In this document: positions 49,718 to 63,700 of the stretch, in pieces
How the letters are laid out: every line of letters starts with the position of its first letter
Position numbering within the stretch: the first letter of the stretch is position 1
Source of the DNA: Amphibalanus amphitrite
Taxonomy: Eukaryota; Arthropoda; Thecostraca; Balanomorpha; Balanidae
Length of the DNA: 64,000 nt
Direction of reading: 5' to 3'
NCBI RefSeq assembly: GCF_019059575.1
Contig: NW_024881998.1
Coordinates: forward strand, 424,962-488,961
Program-made: the position numbers and the translations under genes
The notes under the pieces: model-generated
Told to the model about the DNA's origin: nothing
What the model saw: the letters and a program-made list of their open reading frames with translations, nothing else
Database searches by the model: none

Positions 49718-52700
49718 TCAGCTGTCCTCCCGGGTTACCAGAGCGGAGTTCCAGCCACCGGCGGCTACCCTGACCACGGTGCCTCGCTCCGGCAGCGGCA
49801 GGGCCCGGGGCGGTGACCGGTCACAGGGCGGCAGGGCCAGCTGACCGTGACCGTTCCAGCCCCAGCCCATCACTGAGCCGTCCTCTGTCGGAGGGAGGGA
49901 GGGGGGAGGTCAGAGCAGAGCAGACAGAGACCGGCCGTAGGATCGGGTATCGAACTCCTGACTCAATAACACATCCATGGATAGACTCTGATTTGAACTA
50001 AGCGTGTGACAAATTAGATAAACAGTTATTTTCCCAATGCATTTTGTGGAAAACACAGCTCAGAATAAGAATGTAAGTCCACTGCATATTCTCGCTTCAA
50101 TCAGTCAAATACCGGCGATCACTACTGAGTTTTGAACCACAAACATCTCAAGTCAGAACCAAAACCCCTACAGCCCACGTCTTACCGAGCAGCGCCAGCG
50201 TGTGTCGCGAGCCGCAGGCCAGCTGAGTGACGGTGACGTCACTGGGAAGCGCGTCCACCAGGGCCGGCTCGGCAGCCACGTTCACTGTGTCGCCGAGCCC
50301 GAGCTGGCCGGACTCGTTCCAGCCCCAGGTGTACACGTCACCAGAGCTCGACAGCGCTGGAACAGAGTGGCGCTAGATGAGTGGACGGAACCGGACTGGT
50401 TTACACTTTACAAGCTACCTGGGACTTGGATAGTTATGCCGTGGACTGGAAAAGTCACGAAACTGAACACTTTCGACAGTGGGACGGAGAACGGCCTGAT
50501 TTTGAATAGCACATCAGATAACATCATTAGTATTCGGTCAAGAAGCACAGCGCGGAAAGAAACGAGCCCACGAATAGCACAAGGAACGGACCGCTGAACC
50601 GACTAGTGGTGACAGACAGCCCACTACCAGTGACTTTCGCGCTCGTTATTCGCTAACGACGGGGGTAGTCTAATCTGGTGGCGACGATGGCCGCGTCACA
50701 AACTAGGCGGAGTCAAAACGGAGTGATGTGAACACAGTCCCAGTAACCCCGGCGCCGTCCCCCGCCCGTGACGCACCCACCTGCCGTGTGCCATCCGCCG
50801 GCGCACACCTGGGTGATGGCCAGTCCGTCCAGGGCGGTCACCAGCTGAGGCATGTCCGAGGAACTCAGCTCGCCGGTCCCCAGCTGACCTCGGCTGCGGA
50901 CATAACAGTGGAATCAGAACAGACGGTATAACCACGATGATCTCGGCTGGGATCACATAACACCCAGAGACATCACTACGTGGGTCAGAGCTTAGCTTAC
51001 CAGTTCACCTATAACAAATGTAACCACACATTGCCATCTACCGGTGATCGGTTAGAGAGCCATAGCCCATCCCTATAAGCGACAGGGTGGCCAAACTGCC
51101 GTCGCCGGAGATTGGCTAAGCAATAGTTAGTTTCGTTGTAGAGCCTGTCTGGTATCGTCGTCACTGACCTGCCGCCACCGAAGGTGAAAACTCGTCCGGA
51201 GCGTGTGAGCAGCACCACGTGCTCTCGGCCGCAGGAGATCGCCTGCAGCCGCTCACCGGCCGGTGTCGGTACCCCATCCAGGGTCAGCAGCGAGCCGCCT
51301 GGGTCACCAGGGGATGGGAGGCCAGTCATGGAGGTGTACAAAAACTCAGGACCCATTCAGAGTTGGCCAAGAGTGAGCTGGGTTACTGGCCTGTGAAAGG
51401 GAGGACTGAATAGGGTTTAGCCACATAAGTAACTGGAGCAATCATTGAAAACTTGAAAAGAAACATGGATCATGGATGGGATACCCCAGCTCATGATGGT
51501 TTAACCCTCGCCGGACCTATTGGTTTTCTACATACGCGCCGGCCGAGGGGGGGGGGGGGCGGGTACGACCCCCCCTCGCCGTTTCGCCCCTGGTGGAGCT
51601 AGCGCGTCGCGGAAAAAAACGAGCGTGTGCGCCGTTACGAGACGCAGAGATTGGTACCCAGTTTTAAAGTCCTAGGTCAACCGGTGACCTCTGAGGTCAG
51701 GTCAAGTGCCCCAAGGTACGGTTCAGTTGTTGGTGAATAACTTCGCAAAAAACGGCCGCAGAGCCGCGATTTTGGCAGCATCGTGTTCACCTCGATCAGG
51801 CGCATCGAATGATATACTTTTTATTCGGGTCAGGTCAACTTGGGGTGTTGACCTCATGTCAAGGTCAGGTCAGCACCCCAGGTCACGAAATTGGTCGAAA
51901 GAGGTCATGTCGCATATCATTCGATTCGGCAGGTCCTCCTGAGTCCATTGGTGGCTTTCCCGACTCGCTAGCTCAATTTGATCGGGAGTTATTGACGAAA
52001 AACTAATATGACCTTGATGACGTCATAAATGACGTCACGTAAGGTCAACATTGCAAAAGTGACGCATCTAACCTTGCAAGGAGTGCATCAAATCACGATT
52101 CTGTGTGCTTGAGATAGTTGGAGATCGTTCCCGGCGCCAGAATAGCAGTTTTCATTTTTCCCCATTGACTTATAATGGTGAGGTCACGAAAATGACCTGA
52201 CCTCATATGACCTTTAGGAAAAATCCGAGATATACAAAATGTGAGACTCATAATGGATACTAGATACTGCAAGTTTCATTTCGCTGTGACATCTCCTCTG
52301 CCAGTGAGGGCGTTGCGAAGTTGCGACATCTGAAGACCATGCAGAGTTTCACGTATGACGTCATAGGTCAGTGACCTGACCTGATCCAAAAATGCGGTTG
52401 GTGTCAAAAGATCCGGCTTGGATCAAAGGTCAGGTATGCCAAGTTTCAGCTCTCTATCGCCAGCGTGTTCGGAGCTATCGCGAAAAAACCCTATGGGGGG
52501 GCGGCACCCGCCCCCCCCCCCCCCTCGGCCGGCGAGGGTTAAATGTTCCACTGGAATAATATTTGTAACCTTAAAGCAATTATTGCAAAGTTGGCTACTT
52601 TATTTGGGAACAGAAACCATTCTACATGATCAATGTCATGAGAGTGAGCTGCTGACCTGTGTCACAGGCAGCCAATGTGTGTCTGCCGATGCTCACATGA

Positions 52701-52822
52701 CGTGCAGGCTCAGCAGTCTCCTGGCCAGCTGACTGGAGTGCTAGTCGGCGCCAGGCAGTTGTCCTTAGCCAGGTGGAGCCATCAGGATACAGAGCCACCA
52801 GCCGATCTTCAGCAGAACGCAG
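49718..52822 (-). CDS. RCCD1: RCC1-repeat protein, RCCD1-like, C-terminal 248 residues
   Basis: Minus-strand exons 52822-52657, 51298-51169, 50893-50781, 50356-50186 and 49884-49718 (TGA at 49720-49718) join in phase. The product reads CGREHVVLLTRSGRVFTFGGG, RGQLGTGELSSSD, VCAGGWHTA, DVYTWGWNESGQLGLGDT, LACGSRHTLALL and DGSVMGWGWNGHGQLALP, ending VAAGGWNSALV. These are RCC1 propeller blades. The GGGxRGQLG, AGGWH(S/T), WGWNESGQL and CGSRHT steps follow the order in human RCCD1, a chromatin-associated partner of the demethylase-like KDM8. Human RCCD1 is about 376 residues, so about 130 N-terminal residues are missing. A small candidate exon near 53255-53335 (MSNKMELLSKHHLDVNKKHQ) is unproven. 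A MITE sits in the intron between 51298 and 52657. Confidence 0.82.
51505..52538. mobile_element. piggyBac-like MITE, copy 3 (TTAA target)
   Basis: Flanked by TTAA at 51501-51504 and 52539-52542, with CCCTCGCCGG and CCGGCGAGGG ends. G-run/C-run hairpins lie inside both ends. The interior has the same central palindrome as copy 2 (CATCGAATGATAT and ATATCATTCGAT) around dense GGTCA words. 1,034 bp, no coding capacity. Confidence 0.84.
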
Positions 52823-53663
52823 CTGATGGACAAAGAAAACTTAAGTCATTAAAATTTTGAAAGGATGCAATTCAAGGCCACAACTGATGGACAAACAAGG
52901 CTGGAAGAATCCAGCTGATATCCAGATAGCTACCTATGACCAGCAGGTTGGCTACCCAGTGCCCACTGTTAAGTCATTGACTGGGCTCATAGCCAGGGCT
53001 TCAGGGGTACTGTTTCTGAGGGGTACTGTTCATGAGCTGAGGGGTGAATGGACATGTCAAGCCTCAAGGGCCAGCAATAGCGGGAGATGTATTGGTAAAT
53101 GGGAGCATGAGAAAACTGCTTTCTTACTATGATATATGTTGTAAATTACAATGTTCCATAGTCCTCATGATATCAAAATATATTGTGAGGATGACATTCA
53201 GGAGTAAATCAACAAAGCTATCCAATATCATTGATTGAAATTGGATCATGGATGACTATTTTACCATGCTTGGTGTTTCTTGTTCACATCCAGGTGGTGC
53301 TTTGATAGTAATTCCATTTTGTTGGACATGCCCTGAGGGTAAAAACACAATCATTAAAATAAAAAACTTATGATATAAAAAACAAATTAAACAAGATTCT
53401 CTGGAGCACTTGTCCTGACAGTTTCAGAGTAAGAGGGCTTTATTTTCCGAGGAGAAGGTCATATATTCTAATGATACTTCCTACATTTATCATGCTCCTC
53501 GCAGCAGCTCTCAACGATATAAGAGGGTTTTATTTTAAGTTCACTGATTTAGCATGAGTAAAGTTGATAATACTTAATGACTTAATGATGATTCAAGACA
53601 TCAACACTTAAACAATTTCACCAGTTACACACTCATACTGGAGTTCTATAGCCTTGCTCATAC
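52823..53663. other. RCCD1-like upstream region, 5' exon unresolved
   Basis: The N-terminal exons of the RCCD1-like gene should lie here or beyond the inverted-repeat element. One candidate is noted (about 53255-53335, minus strand, acceptor CCCTCAG). Otherwise AT-rich, with nothing else seen. Confidence 0.3.
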
Positions 53664-53758
53664 TAATTCAGTTGGGCAAACTAGGCGGCGGGAATCAAAA
53701 TATGGAGGCATCAAAATATTGATTCTAGTGGGCGGAGCTTTGACCATATATGGGCATA
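53664..53758 (+). repeat. left terminal inverted repeat of the 3.6-kb element
   Basis: Exact reverse complement of 57189-57283. Confidence 0.9.
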
Positions 53759-55196
53759 CGTGCAGACCATCACAGAAACGTCAATTCTTCAGCAACCGGC
53801 TACAATTTCAAGATAGTTTCTTCACAAAATGAAGAGCAACATTGAAGCTACCCGCCAGGCACGAAACAATAGCCCTAACCTCTTTGGTTAGTTTAGGAAA
53901 GCGTCTTGAAACTAATCAAGATATTGATTCATCACGGCGGCTAATCCCGGCGAGAATCAATATTTTGATTCCGCAATCAGCTGGCTAATCATTATTTTGA
54001 TTCTGAAATCAGCTGGTTTATCAATATATTGATTCTGCGAACTGACTTTCTGCAGACGTGCTTCACTCTTCAAATTGATTTATGGAATGTTTCTTGTGTG
54101 CAAATAATGCAAATTCAATAAATTCATGAAGATATTATCAGCACAGGATCGTGTAATTTTTTCTAGACCTTATTCCCACGGTAGACCAGGGATTTTCAGC
54201 ACTCACCCTGGCTCCCTGCTCAAAGCTGCAAGCCTTCGAGGGAATGCGTGAAGGGAGCCGTGCTGACCTTCGTATAGGGGTTGTAGTTGTACTGAGTCGG
54301 AGCCGGAACCGAAGCCCGACCATTTTACTCGGAGCCGGAGCCGGAGCCGGAGCTGGAGCCGATTTTTTCCTCCGGAGCCGAAGCCGTCTGACATTTTCAC
54401 GGCTCCACATCCCCGCTTTGTAGCATTGATTTTGAGTAAAAAAAAAGTTAACTTATCGTCTTTCACGTGTTCATGAATGTGTTTCTACGCATCTGTATCC
54501 CGTCCCATTTCTGTGGAGTACCTACAGTAAGAGATATTTCGCCGAACAATATACTCAAGCCCGTTGCACAAATTGCACAATTTGAATGAAAATATGATAC
54601 ACGGATGTATTTGCATTCGCAAATAATACGATGATATTCATAACACATTTCACAACGATCCCTGCAATTGCCACACATTTGCCATCACAAAGCCCTGTCG
54701 TTGATGCTCACATCCCATGCAAAGCAATACCTACTCACTTTTAGGACACGTCTCTTATTCAATATGGTTACGTATTTGCAAAACATGCAGTTAATAATAT
54801 TTGAAACTGAGACCTAACCAATAAGACATACCGTGGACAGGTAAGAAAAAAAAACAAATAAACGTCTGGAGAATGACCTCAACGTCTCGATGTTGCCTAA
54901 TTACAAAGAGCAATTTTCGGTTTCGAATCAAATACATCAAAACAAAATTTGTACAGATACACTCAATATAGGGTTTATGATTAGCACGGCTACCTAAAAC
55001 ATCAATCCTGTCAGGTTGAGCCACTTATGTCCACACCCAAAGCAGGTCGCTTTGGAACACCACAAGATCCCATATTACCACCGAAAACGGTCACCAATTG
55101 GTCTACTGATCGGCATCTTCAGAACATTCTCGACCGAAAAGCTATCAGTCCTGTCTGTGTTTTGGTTCGCTTCATTTGGGCTATGCGCACGTTTTT

Positions 55197-55410
55197 CTAC
55201 TCCGGTTCTAGGGACGAGATAGCAGTCATCACGCGCTGCACCAGCTCGTTCTTTGACAGGTTGGTGACGCTGTCGTCATCCGGCAGGATAAACACGTGGC
55301 GCATTTCACCCTCGGCCCCGCCAGCCACATACACACTTCCTAACGTCATACTGTTTCTCGCCACGAGATCAAAGTTCAAAAGGTCGTGATGTAGGTAGTC
55401 TCCGCCCAGC
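55197..55410 (-). other. possible exon inside the 3.6-kb element, unknown protein
   Basis: The minus-strand frame reads YLHHDLLNFDLVARNSMTLG, then GGAEGEMRHVFILPDDDSVT and NLSKNELVQRVMTAISSLEPE, ending TAG. An in-frame stop lies just upstream, so it would need a splice acceptor. Composition is coding-like and much more GC-rich than the surroundings. No family recognised. It could be a C-terminal exon of an element-borne or host gene. Confidence 0.3.
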
Positions 55411-57188
55411 CCGAGTCAGGTACTCCACCGGTTGGTCGGGTGCGGCCAGGTCCGCGCAACGCCGCCCTACTTCGGTCGACGCTCTGGTTGACAGGGATGG
55501 CGTTGTCATACAGTTGCCTGTCGACTGAACAGCGATTCAAGACGCCATCCTTGACCCTCTGAAGCCGATCCCCGCAACGACCAGTGTTTGATCCTTGGTT
55601 GACCTGCAGCAAACAACAGAACACAATAATTAGGACATTTGTGGACAATAAATTAGGAAACTATATGTGTTATTAATCTACTTGTTCAGCAACTATTAAT
55701 TTTAGAATATATTCAATAAAAAATTAAATACTTAATGTCACTTAAATTTCCACTGAATGCCACCAGGTGCGCCAACAAATGTCATTTCATGCAGTTATAT
55801 AAATTCTGCCAAAAAAGTAGATCTGAGGCCAGTTATACCAACAGAAAAATAGGTGGCTGCTGGATTTTTTTTTTGTCTAAAAGTTACTTCACATACAGAG
55901 CATGAACGGTACAGCCCTATCCGTTTACGTGCCCATCATGTTAACGCTCCATATGTGAAGCAGTCTTTAGGCAAAAAATTCCAGCAGGCAGCTATTTGTG
56001 TTGATAAAACTGGCCTCTAAAATTAACTTTGGCATGGACAATCCTGAAAATTAACTATCCAGCATTCCCTGGACTGACGTACATTAGATGATTAGACACG
56101 TAATTTTCTTGAAGATCACGCATAATGTAAATATGGCTTACACCATTCAGCAACTTGCTTTTGTTACACTTAAAATAAGCATCATTAAATATGTAGCAAA
56201 ATTGGGCGAAGCAATTACAAGCCAAGCATACATGCCTACTATTTAGATAAGGCAAACACGAACATGCACTACGACCTTTCAATCTTAACTCGGAACAAGT
56301 CAATAACCTAGTTGCCCTTAAAAATTTAAATGCTACAAATTAAAGTTGTAGCAACAATTGGGTGAGTGAGACACAAGCAGAGGCTAAAACATCCAAATTA
56401 TGTAAAATACTGGACATGCACTGCTCCCATTTCATGAGTCCACCCAACAATTCTATCATGTGGGACAAAACATTAGGCTTCTTGTAACTAATTTATACCG
56501 TAACTTTTAAAGGACATCATATTTCACTGAAATACTACACCTAAGACATCATTTTCAAAAAAATATAGCTTAAAAAGACAATAGAAGGTGAGAAGGCGTC
56601 CCGCGCCGCTGACGTCGCTACCGCGCCATGTTCCTAAAACCATCTCTTAAAACGAGTTTTCGGTAAGAAACGTTAAGATCACATGCCTGAAATTGAAAAA
56701 CACACTTCAAAGTATCTTAAAATATGATCCATTGTTACTTACACTTCAGAAAAGGTCGCTTAAACAAAATAAACCCGGGAGCACTACTTTGCATCTAAAC
56801 ACACACGACGCCGGCGCGAAATGGCGGGAACCGGAAATCGTGGCTAGATACAAAGAAAAACAATATTTCTTATAAATGAATTATACAACTAAATAACGCA
56901 TTTTTTATTTTCTTTTAGACAAAATTATGAAAAATTACAAAGGCTCGTCGTTAATGATAAACAGAGCAAGTTTTAACAGCACGTTTTTGTTGAATTATGG
57001 CGGCGAAATCTTTATGCCATTCGTAAAGGTACGCGCGACAAACGGCTGATAGCCATGCAGCGAAAAATTGAAGCGGAGAAGTTTTTTGTATTGACTTGTC
57101 AAAAAATCTCGCCGTCATGGGGGTTATTTCCGCCGTAACGGGTCGTCTGAAGGTGGGAATGTCCCAAAATGAATCAAAATATTGATTC

Positions 57189-57283
57189 TATGCCCATATA
57201 TGGTCAAAGCTCCGCCCACTAGAATCAATATTTTGATGCCTCCATATTTTGATTCCCGCCGCCTAGTTTGCCCAACTGAATTA
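57189..57283 (-). repeat. right terminal inverted repeat of the 3.6-kb element
   Basis: Exact reverse complement of 53664-53758; it ends about 50 bases before the decayed satellite edge. Confidence 0.9.
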
Positions 57284-57329
57284 CCATTAGCACATATGTA
57301 GATGTAACGGAAGTTAGCAGGGATTCAGC

Positions 57330-57715
57330 AGGGGTTCAGCAGGGATTCAGCAGGGATCGACGGCCCCTACGATTTCGCTGAATTTTGGTGGAGAGGTGCA
57401 GAATGGTGTCCTCTATCGAAAATCCTAGTGCCAAAATGCGGGGAATCCATCAGGGGGGCCACAAATCCCAAAAAACAGTATGCCCTCAGGGCACAATCGA
57501 CGAACTTTGAAAACCCTACTTCTAGCCGTCAAAACAGCTAAAAATGCACGTCATTCGAAAGAGGACAAAATTTTACATGCAACGGTACCAAATTTAGGGG
57601 GCTAGCGCCCCCCTGAACCGAACAAAACAGCTTCAAATATATGGGCCCGGGAGTATGCCCTCGGGGCATAAATAAACGTTTTCAACAATTTCAGGCCTAT
57701 AACATCGACAAAATC
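57330..57715 (+). repeat. diverged edge monomers of the 278-bp satellite
   Basis: CGGCCCCTACGATTTCGCTG, GGGGAATCCATCAGG and AATGCACGTCATTCGAAAGAG match, with many changes, the corresponding parts of the satellite consensus. This is about 1.4 decayed units. Confidence 0.7.
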
Positions 57716-60700
57716 CAGCAAAATGCACATCATTGGAAAGAGCGTAATTTCCCAAACAAAAAACCCAAGTAACATTTTTCGATGGGGCCCACCTGGGGCC
57801 CACAGGACCCAATTGAAATTTGGGGCCCAATGAGGCGGCCCCTACGATTTTCTTCAAAATTTGCACAGACACTCTCCTGGGCCCCCTCTTCAATCTGGCT
57901 GAAGAAACCTACCGGGGAATCCAAAGGAAGGGGCCCAAAGAGGGCCCCAAAGAGGCCCTTTCTAAGTATTGCCCCTAATTTCGCGACCAACCCCGGCAAT
58001 ATGCACATCATTGGAAAGAGCGTAATTTCCCAAACAAAAAACCCAAATAACATTTTTCGATGGGGCCTACCTGGGGCCCACGGGACTGAATTGAAATTTG
58101 GGGCCCAATGGGGCGGCCCCTACGATTTTCTTCAAAATTTGCACAGACACTCTCCTGGGCCCCCTCTTCAATCTGGCTGAAGAAACCTACCGGGGAATCC
58201 AAAGGAAGGGGCCCAAAGAGGGCCCCAAAGAGGCCCTTTCTAAGTATTGCCCCTAATTTCGCGACCAACCCCGGCAATATGCACATCATTGGAAAGAGCG
58301 TAATTTCCCAAACAAAAAACCCAAGTAACATTTTTCGATGGGGCCCACCTGGGGCCCACAGGACCCAATTGAAATTTGGGGCCCAATGGGGCGGCCCCTA
58401 CGATTTTCTTCAAAATTTGCACAGACACTCTCCTGGGCCCCCTCTTCAATCTGGCTGAAGAAACCTACCGGGGAATCCAAAGGAAGGGGCCCAAAGAAGG
58501 CCCCAAAGAGGCCCTTTCTAAGTATTGCCCCTAATTTCGCGACCAACCCCGGCAATATGCACATCATTGGAAAGAACGTAATTTCCCAAACAAAAAACCC
58601 AAGTAACATTTTTCGATGGGGCCCACCTGGGGCCCACGGGACCCAATTGAAATTTGGGGCCCAATGGGGCGGCCCCTACGATTTTCTTCAAAATTTGCAC
58701 AGACACTCTCCTGGGCCCCCTCTTCAATCTGGCTGAAGAAACCTACCGGGGAATCCAAAGGAAGGGGCCCAAAGAGGGCCCCAAAGAGGCCCTTTCTAAG
58801 TATTGCCCCTAATTTTGCAATCAACCCCGGCAATATGCACATCATTGGAAAGAGCGTAATTTCCCAAACAAAAAACCCAAGTAACATTTTTGGATGGGGC
58901 CCACCTGGGGCCCACGGGACCCAATTGAAATTTGGGGCCAAATGGGGCGGCCCCTACGATTTTCTTCAAAATTTGCACAGACACTCTCCTGGGCCCCCTC
59001 TTCAATCTGGCTGAAGAAACCTACCGGGGAATCCAAAGGAAGGGGCCCAAAGAGGGCCCCAAAGAGGCCCTTTCTAAGTATTGCCCCTAATTTCGCGACC
59101 AACCCCGGCAATATGCACATCATTGGAAAGAACGTAATTTCCCAAACAAAAAACCCAAGTAACATTTTTCGATGGGGCCCACCTGGGGCCAACGGGACCC
59201 AATTGAAATTTGGGGCCCAATGGGGCGGCCCCTACGATTTTCTTCAAAATTTGCACAGACACTCTCCTGGGCCCCCTCTTCAATCTGGCTGAAGAAACCT
59301 ACCGGGGAATCCAAAGGAAGGGGCCCAAAGAGGGCCCCAAAGAGGCCCTTTCTAAGTATTGCCCCTAATTTTGCAATCAACCCCGGCAATATGCACATCA
59401 TTGGAAAGAGCGTAATTTCCCAAACAAAAAACCCAAGTAACATTTTTGGATGGGGCCCACCTGGGGCCCACGGGACCCAATTGAAATTTGGGGCCAAATG
59501 GGGCGGCCCCTACGATTTTCTTCAAAATTTGCACAGACACTCTCCTGGGCCCCCTCTTCAATCTGGCTGAAGAAACCTACCGGGGAATCCAAAGGAAGGG
59601 GCCCAAAGAGGGCCCCAAAGAGGCCCTTTCTAAGTATTGCCCCTAATTTTGCAATCAACCCCGGCAATATGCACATCATTGGAAAGAGCGTAATTTCCCA
59701 AACAAAAAACCCAAGTAACATTTTTCGATGGGGCCCACCTGGGGCCCACGGGACCCAATTGAAATTTGGGGCCAAATGGGGCGGCCCCTACGATTTTCTT
59801 CAAAATTTGCACAGACACTCTCCTGGGCCCCCTCTTCAATCTGGCTGAAGAAACCTACCGGGGAATCCAAAGGAAGGGGCCCAAAGAGGGCCCCAAAGAG
59901 GCCCTTTCTAAGTATTGCCCCTAATTTCGCGACCAACCCCGGCAATATGCACATCATTGGAAAGAGCGTAATTTCCCAAACAAAAAACCCAAGTAACATT
60001 TTTCGATGGGGCCCACCTGGGGCCAACGGGACCCAATTGAAATTTGGGGCCCAATGGGGCGGCCCCTACGATTTTCTTCAAAATTTGCACAGACACTCTC
60101 CTGGGCCCCCTCTTCAATCTGGCTGAAGAAACCTACCGGGGAATCCAAAGGAAGGGGCCCAAAGAGGGCCCCAAAGAGGCCCTTTCTAAGTATTGCCCCT
60201 AATTTCGCGACCAACCCCGGCAATATGCAAATCATTGGAAAGAACGTAATTTCCCAAACAAAAAACCCAAGTAACATTTTTCGATGGGGCCCACCTGGGG
60301 CCCACAGGATCCAATTGAAATTTGGGGCCCAATGGGGCGGCCCTACGATTTTCTTCAAAATTTGCACAGACACTCTCCTGGGCCCCCTCTTCAATCTGGC
60401 TGAAGAAACCTACCGGGGAATCCAAAGGAAGGGGCCCAAAGAGGGCCCCAAAGAGGCCCTTTCTAAGTATTGCCCCTAATTTCGCGACCAACCCCGGCAA
60501 TATGCACATCATTGGAAAGAGCGTAATTTCCCAAACAAAAAACCCAAGTAACATTTTTCGATGGGGCCCACCTGGGGCCCACGGGACCCAATTGAAATTT
60601 GGGGCCCAATGGGGCGGCCCCTACGATTTTCTTCAAAATTTGCACAGACACTCTCCTGGGCCCCCTCTTCAATCTGGCTGAAGAAACCTACCGGGGAATC

Positions 60701-63700
60701 CAAAGGAAGGGGCCCAAAGAGGGCCCCAAAGAGGCCCTTTCTAAGTATTGCCCCTAATTTCGCGACCAACCCCGGCAATATGCACATCATTGGAAAGAGC
60801 GTAATTTCCCAAACAAAAAACCCAAGTAACATTTTTCGATGGGGCCCACCTGGGGCCCACAGGACCCAATTGAAATTTGGGGCCCAATCGGGCGGCCCCT
60901 ACGATTTTCTTCAAAATTTGCACAGACACTCTCCTGGGCCCCCTCTTCAATCTGGCTGAAGAAACCTACCGGGGAATCCAAAGGAAGGGGCCCAAAGAGG
61001 GCCCCAAAGAGGCCCTTTCTAAGTATTGCCCCTAATTTCGCGACCAACCCCGGCAATATGCACATCATTGGAAAGAACGTAATTTCCTAAACAAAAAACC
61101 CAAGTAACATTTTTCGATGGGGCCCACCTGGGGCCCACGGGACCCAATTGAAATTTGGGGCCCAAAGGGGGGGCCCCTACGATTTTCTTCAAAATTTGCA
61201 CAGACACTCTCCTGGGCCCCCTCTTCAATCTGGCTGAAGAAACCTACCGGGGAATCCAAAGGAAGGGGCCCAAAGAGGGCCCCAAAGAGGCCCTTTCTAA
61301 GTATTGCCCCTAATTTTGCAATCAACCCCGGCAATATGCACATCATTGGAAAGAGCGTAATTTCCCAAACAAAAAACCCAAGTAACATTTTTCGATGGGG
61401 CCCACCTGGGGCCCACGGGACCCAATTGAAATTTGGGGCCAAATGGGGCGGCCCCTACGATTTTCTTCAAAATTTGCACAGACACTCTCCTGGGCCCCCT
61501 CTTCAATCTGGCTGAAGAAACCTACCGGGGAATCCAAAGGAAGGGGCCCAAAGAGGGCCCCAAAGAAGCCCTTTCTAAGTATTGCCCCTAATTTCGCGAC
61601 CAACCCCGGCAATATGCACATCATTGGAAAGAGCGTAATTTCCCAAACAAAAAACCCAAGTAACATTTTTCGATGGGGCCCACCTGGGGCCAACGGGACC
61701 CAATTGAAATTTGGGGCCCAATGGGGCGGCCCCTACGATTTTCTTCAAAATTTGCACAGACACTCTCCTGGGCCCCCTCTTCAATCTGGCTGAAGAAACC
61801 TACCGGGGAATCCAAAGGAAGGGGCCCAAAGAGGGCCCCAAAGAGGCCCTTTCTAAGTATTGCCCCTAATTTCGCGACCAACCCCGGCAATATGCAAATC
61901 ATTGGAAAGAACGTAATTTCCCAAACAAAAAACCCAAGTAACATTTTTCGATGGGGCCCACCTGGGGCCCACAGGATCCAATTGAAATTTGGGGCCCAAT
62001 GGGGCGGCCCTACGATTTTCTTCAAAATTTGCACAGACACTCTCCTGGGCCCCCTCTTCAATCTGGCTGAAGAAACCTACCGGGGAATCCAAAGGAAGGG
62101 GCCCAAAGAGGGCCCCAAAGAGGCCCTTTCTAAGTATTGCCCCTAATTTCGCGACCAACCCCGGCAATATGCACATCATTGGAAAGAGCGTAATTTCCCA
62201 AACAAAAAACCCAAGTAACATTTTTCGATGGGGCCCACCTGGGGCCCACGGGACCCAATTGAAATTTGGGGCCCAATGGGGCGGCCCCTACGATTTTCTT
62301 CAAAATTTGCACAGACACTCTCCTGGGCCCCCTCTTCAATCTGGCTGAAGAAACCTACCGGGGAATCCAAAGGAAGGGGCCCAAAGAGGGCCCCAAAGAG
62401 GCCCTTTCTAAGTATTGCCCCTAATTTCGCGACCAACCCCGGCAATATGCACATCATTGGAAAGAGCGTAATTTCCCAAACAAAAAACCCAAGTAACATT
62501 TTTCGATGGGGCCCACCTGGGGCCCACAGGACCCAATTGAAATTTGGGGCCCAATGGGGCGGCCCCTACGATTTTCTTCAAAATTTGCACAGACACTCTC
62601 CTGGGCCCCCTCTTCAATCTGGCTGAAGAAACCTACCGGGGAATCCAAAGGAAGGGGCCCAAAGAGGGCCCCAAAGAGGCCCTTTCTAAGTATTGCCCCT
62701 AATTCTGCAATCAACCCCGGCAATATGCACATCATTGGAAAGAGCGTAATTTCCCAAACAAAAAACCCAAGTAACATTTTTCGATGGGGCCCACCTGGGG
62801 CCCACGGGACCCAATTGAAATTTGGGGCCCAATGGGGCGGCCCCTACGATTTTCTTCAAAATTTGCACAGACACTCTCCTGGGCCCCCTCTTCAATCTGG
62901 CTGAAGAAACCTACCGGGGAATCCAAAGGAAGGGGCCCAAAGAGGGCCCCAAAGAGGCCCTTTCTAAGTATTGCCCCTAATTTCGCGACCAACCCCGGCA
63001 ATATGCACATCATTGGAAAGAGCGTAATTTCCCAAACAAAAAACCCAAGTAACATTTTTCGATGGGGCCCACCTGGGGCCCACAGGACCCAATTGAAATT
63101 TGGGGCCCAATGGGGCGGCCCCTACGATTTTCTTCAAAATTTGCACAGACACTCTCCTGGGCCCCCTCTTCAATCTGGCTGAAGAAACCTACCGGGGAAT
63201 CCAAAGGAAGGGGCCCAAAGAGGGCCCCAAAGAGGCCCTTTCTAAGTATTGCCCCTAATTTTGCGACCAACCCCGGCAATATGCACATCATTGGAAAGAG
63301 CGTAATTTCCCAAACAAAAAACCCAAGTAACATTTTTCGATGGGGCCCACCTGGGGCCCACAGGACCCAATTGAAATTTGGGGCCCAATGGGCGGCCCCT
63401 ACGATTTTCTTCAAAATTTGCACAGACACTCTCCTGGGCCCCCTCTTCAATCTGGCTGAAGAAACCTACCGGGGAATCCAAAGGAAGGGGCCCAAAGAGG
63501 GCCCCAAAGAGGCCCTTTCTAAGTATTGCCCCTAATTTCGCGACCAACCCCGGCAATATGCACATCATTGGAAAGAGCGTAATTTCCCAAACAAAAAACC
63601 CAAGTAACATTTTTCGATGGGGCCCACCTGGGGCCCACAGGACCCAATTGAAATTTGGGGCCCAATGGGGCGGGCCCCTACGATTTTCTTCAAAATTTGC

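Larger units (their letters stand above)
53664..57283. mobile_element. 3.6-kb DNA-transposon-like element with 95-bp perfect TIRs
   Basis: 53664-53758 and 57189-57283 are perfect inverted copies, beginning TAATTCAGTTGGGCAAACTA. A TA duplication is possible if the outer TA is target sequence. The palindromic word AATCAATATTTTGATT and variants occur inside the repeats and in subterminal copies (about 53910-54035 and 57170-57190). A minus-strand open stretch lies at 55197-55410; no recognisable transposase. A GGAGCC(GGAGCC)n tract lies near 54298-54360. Confidence 0.78.
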
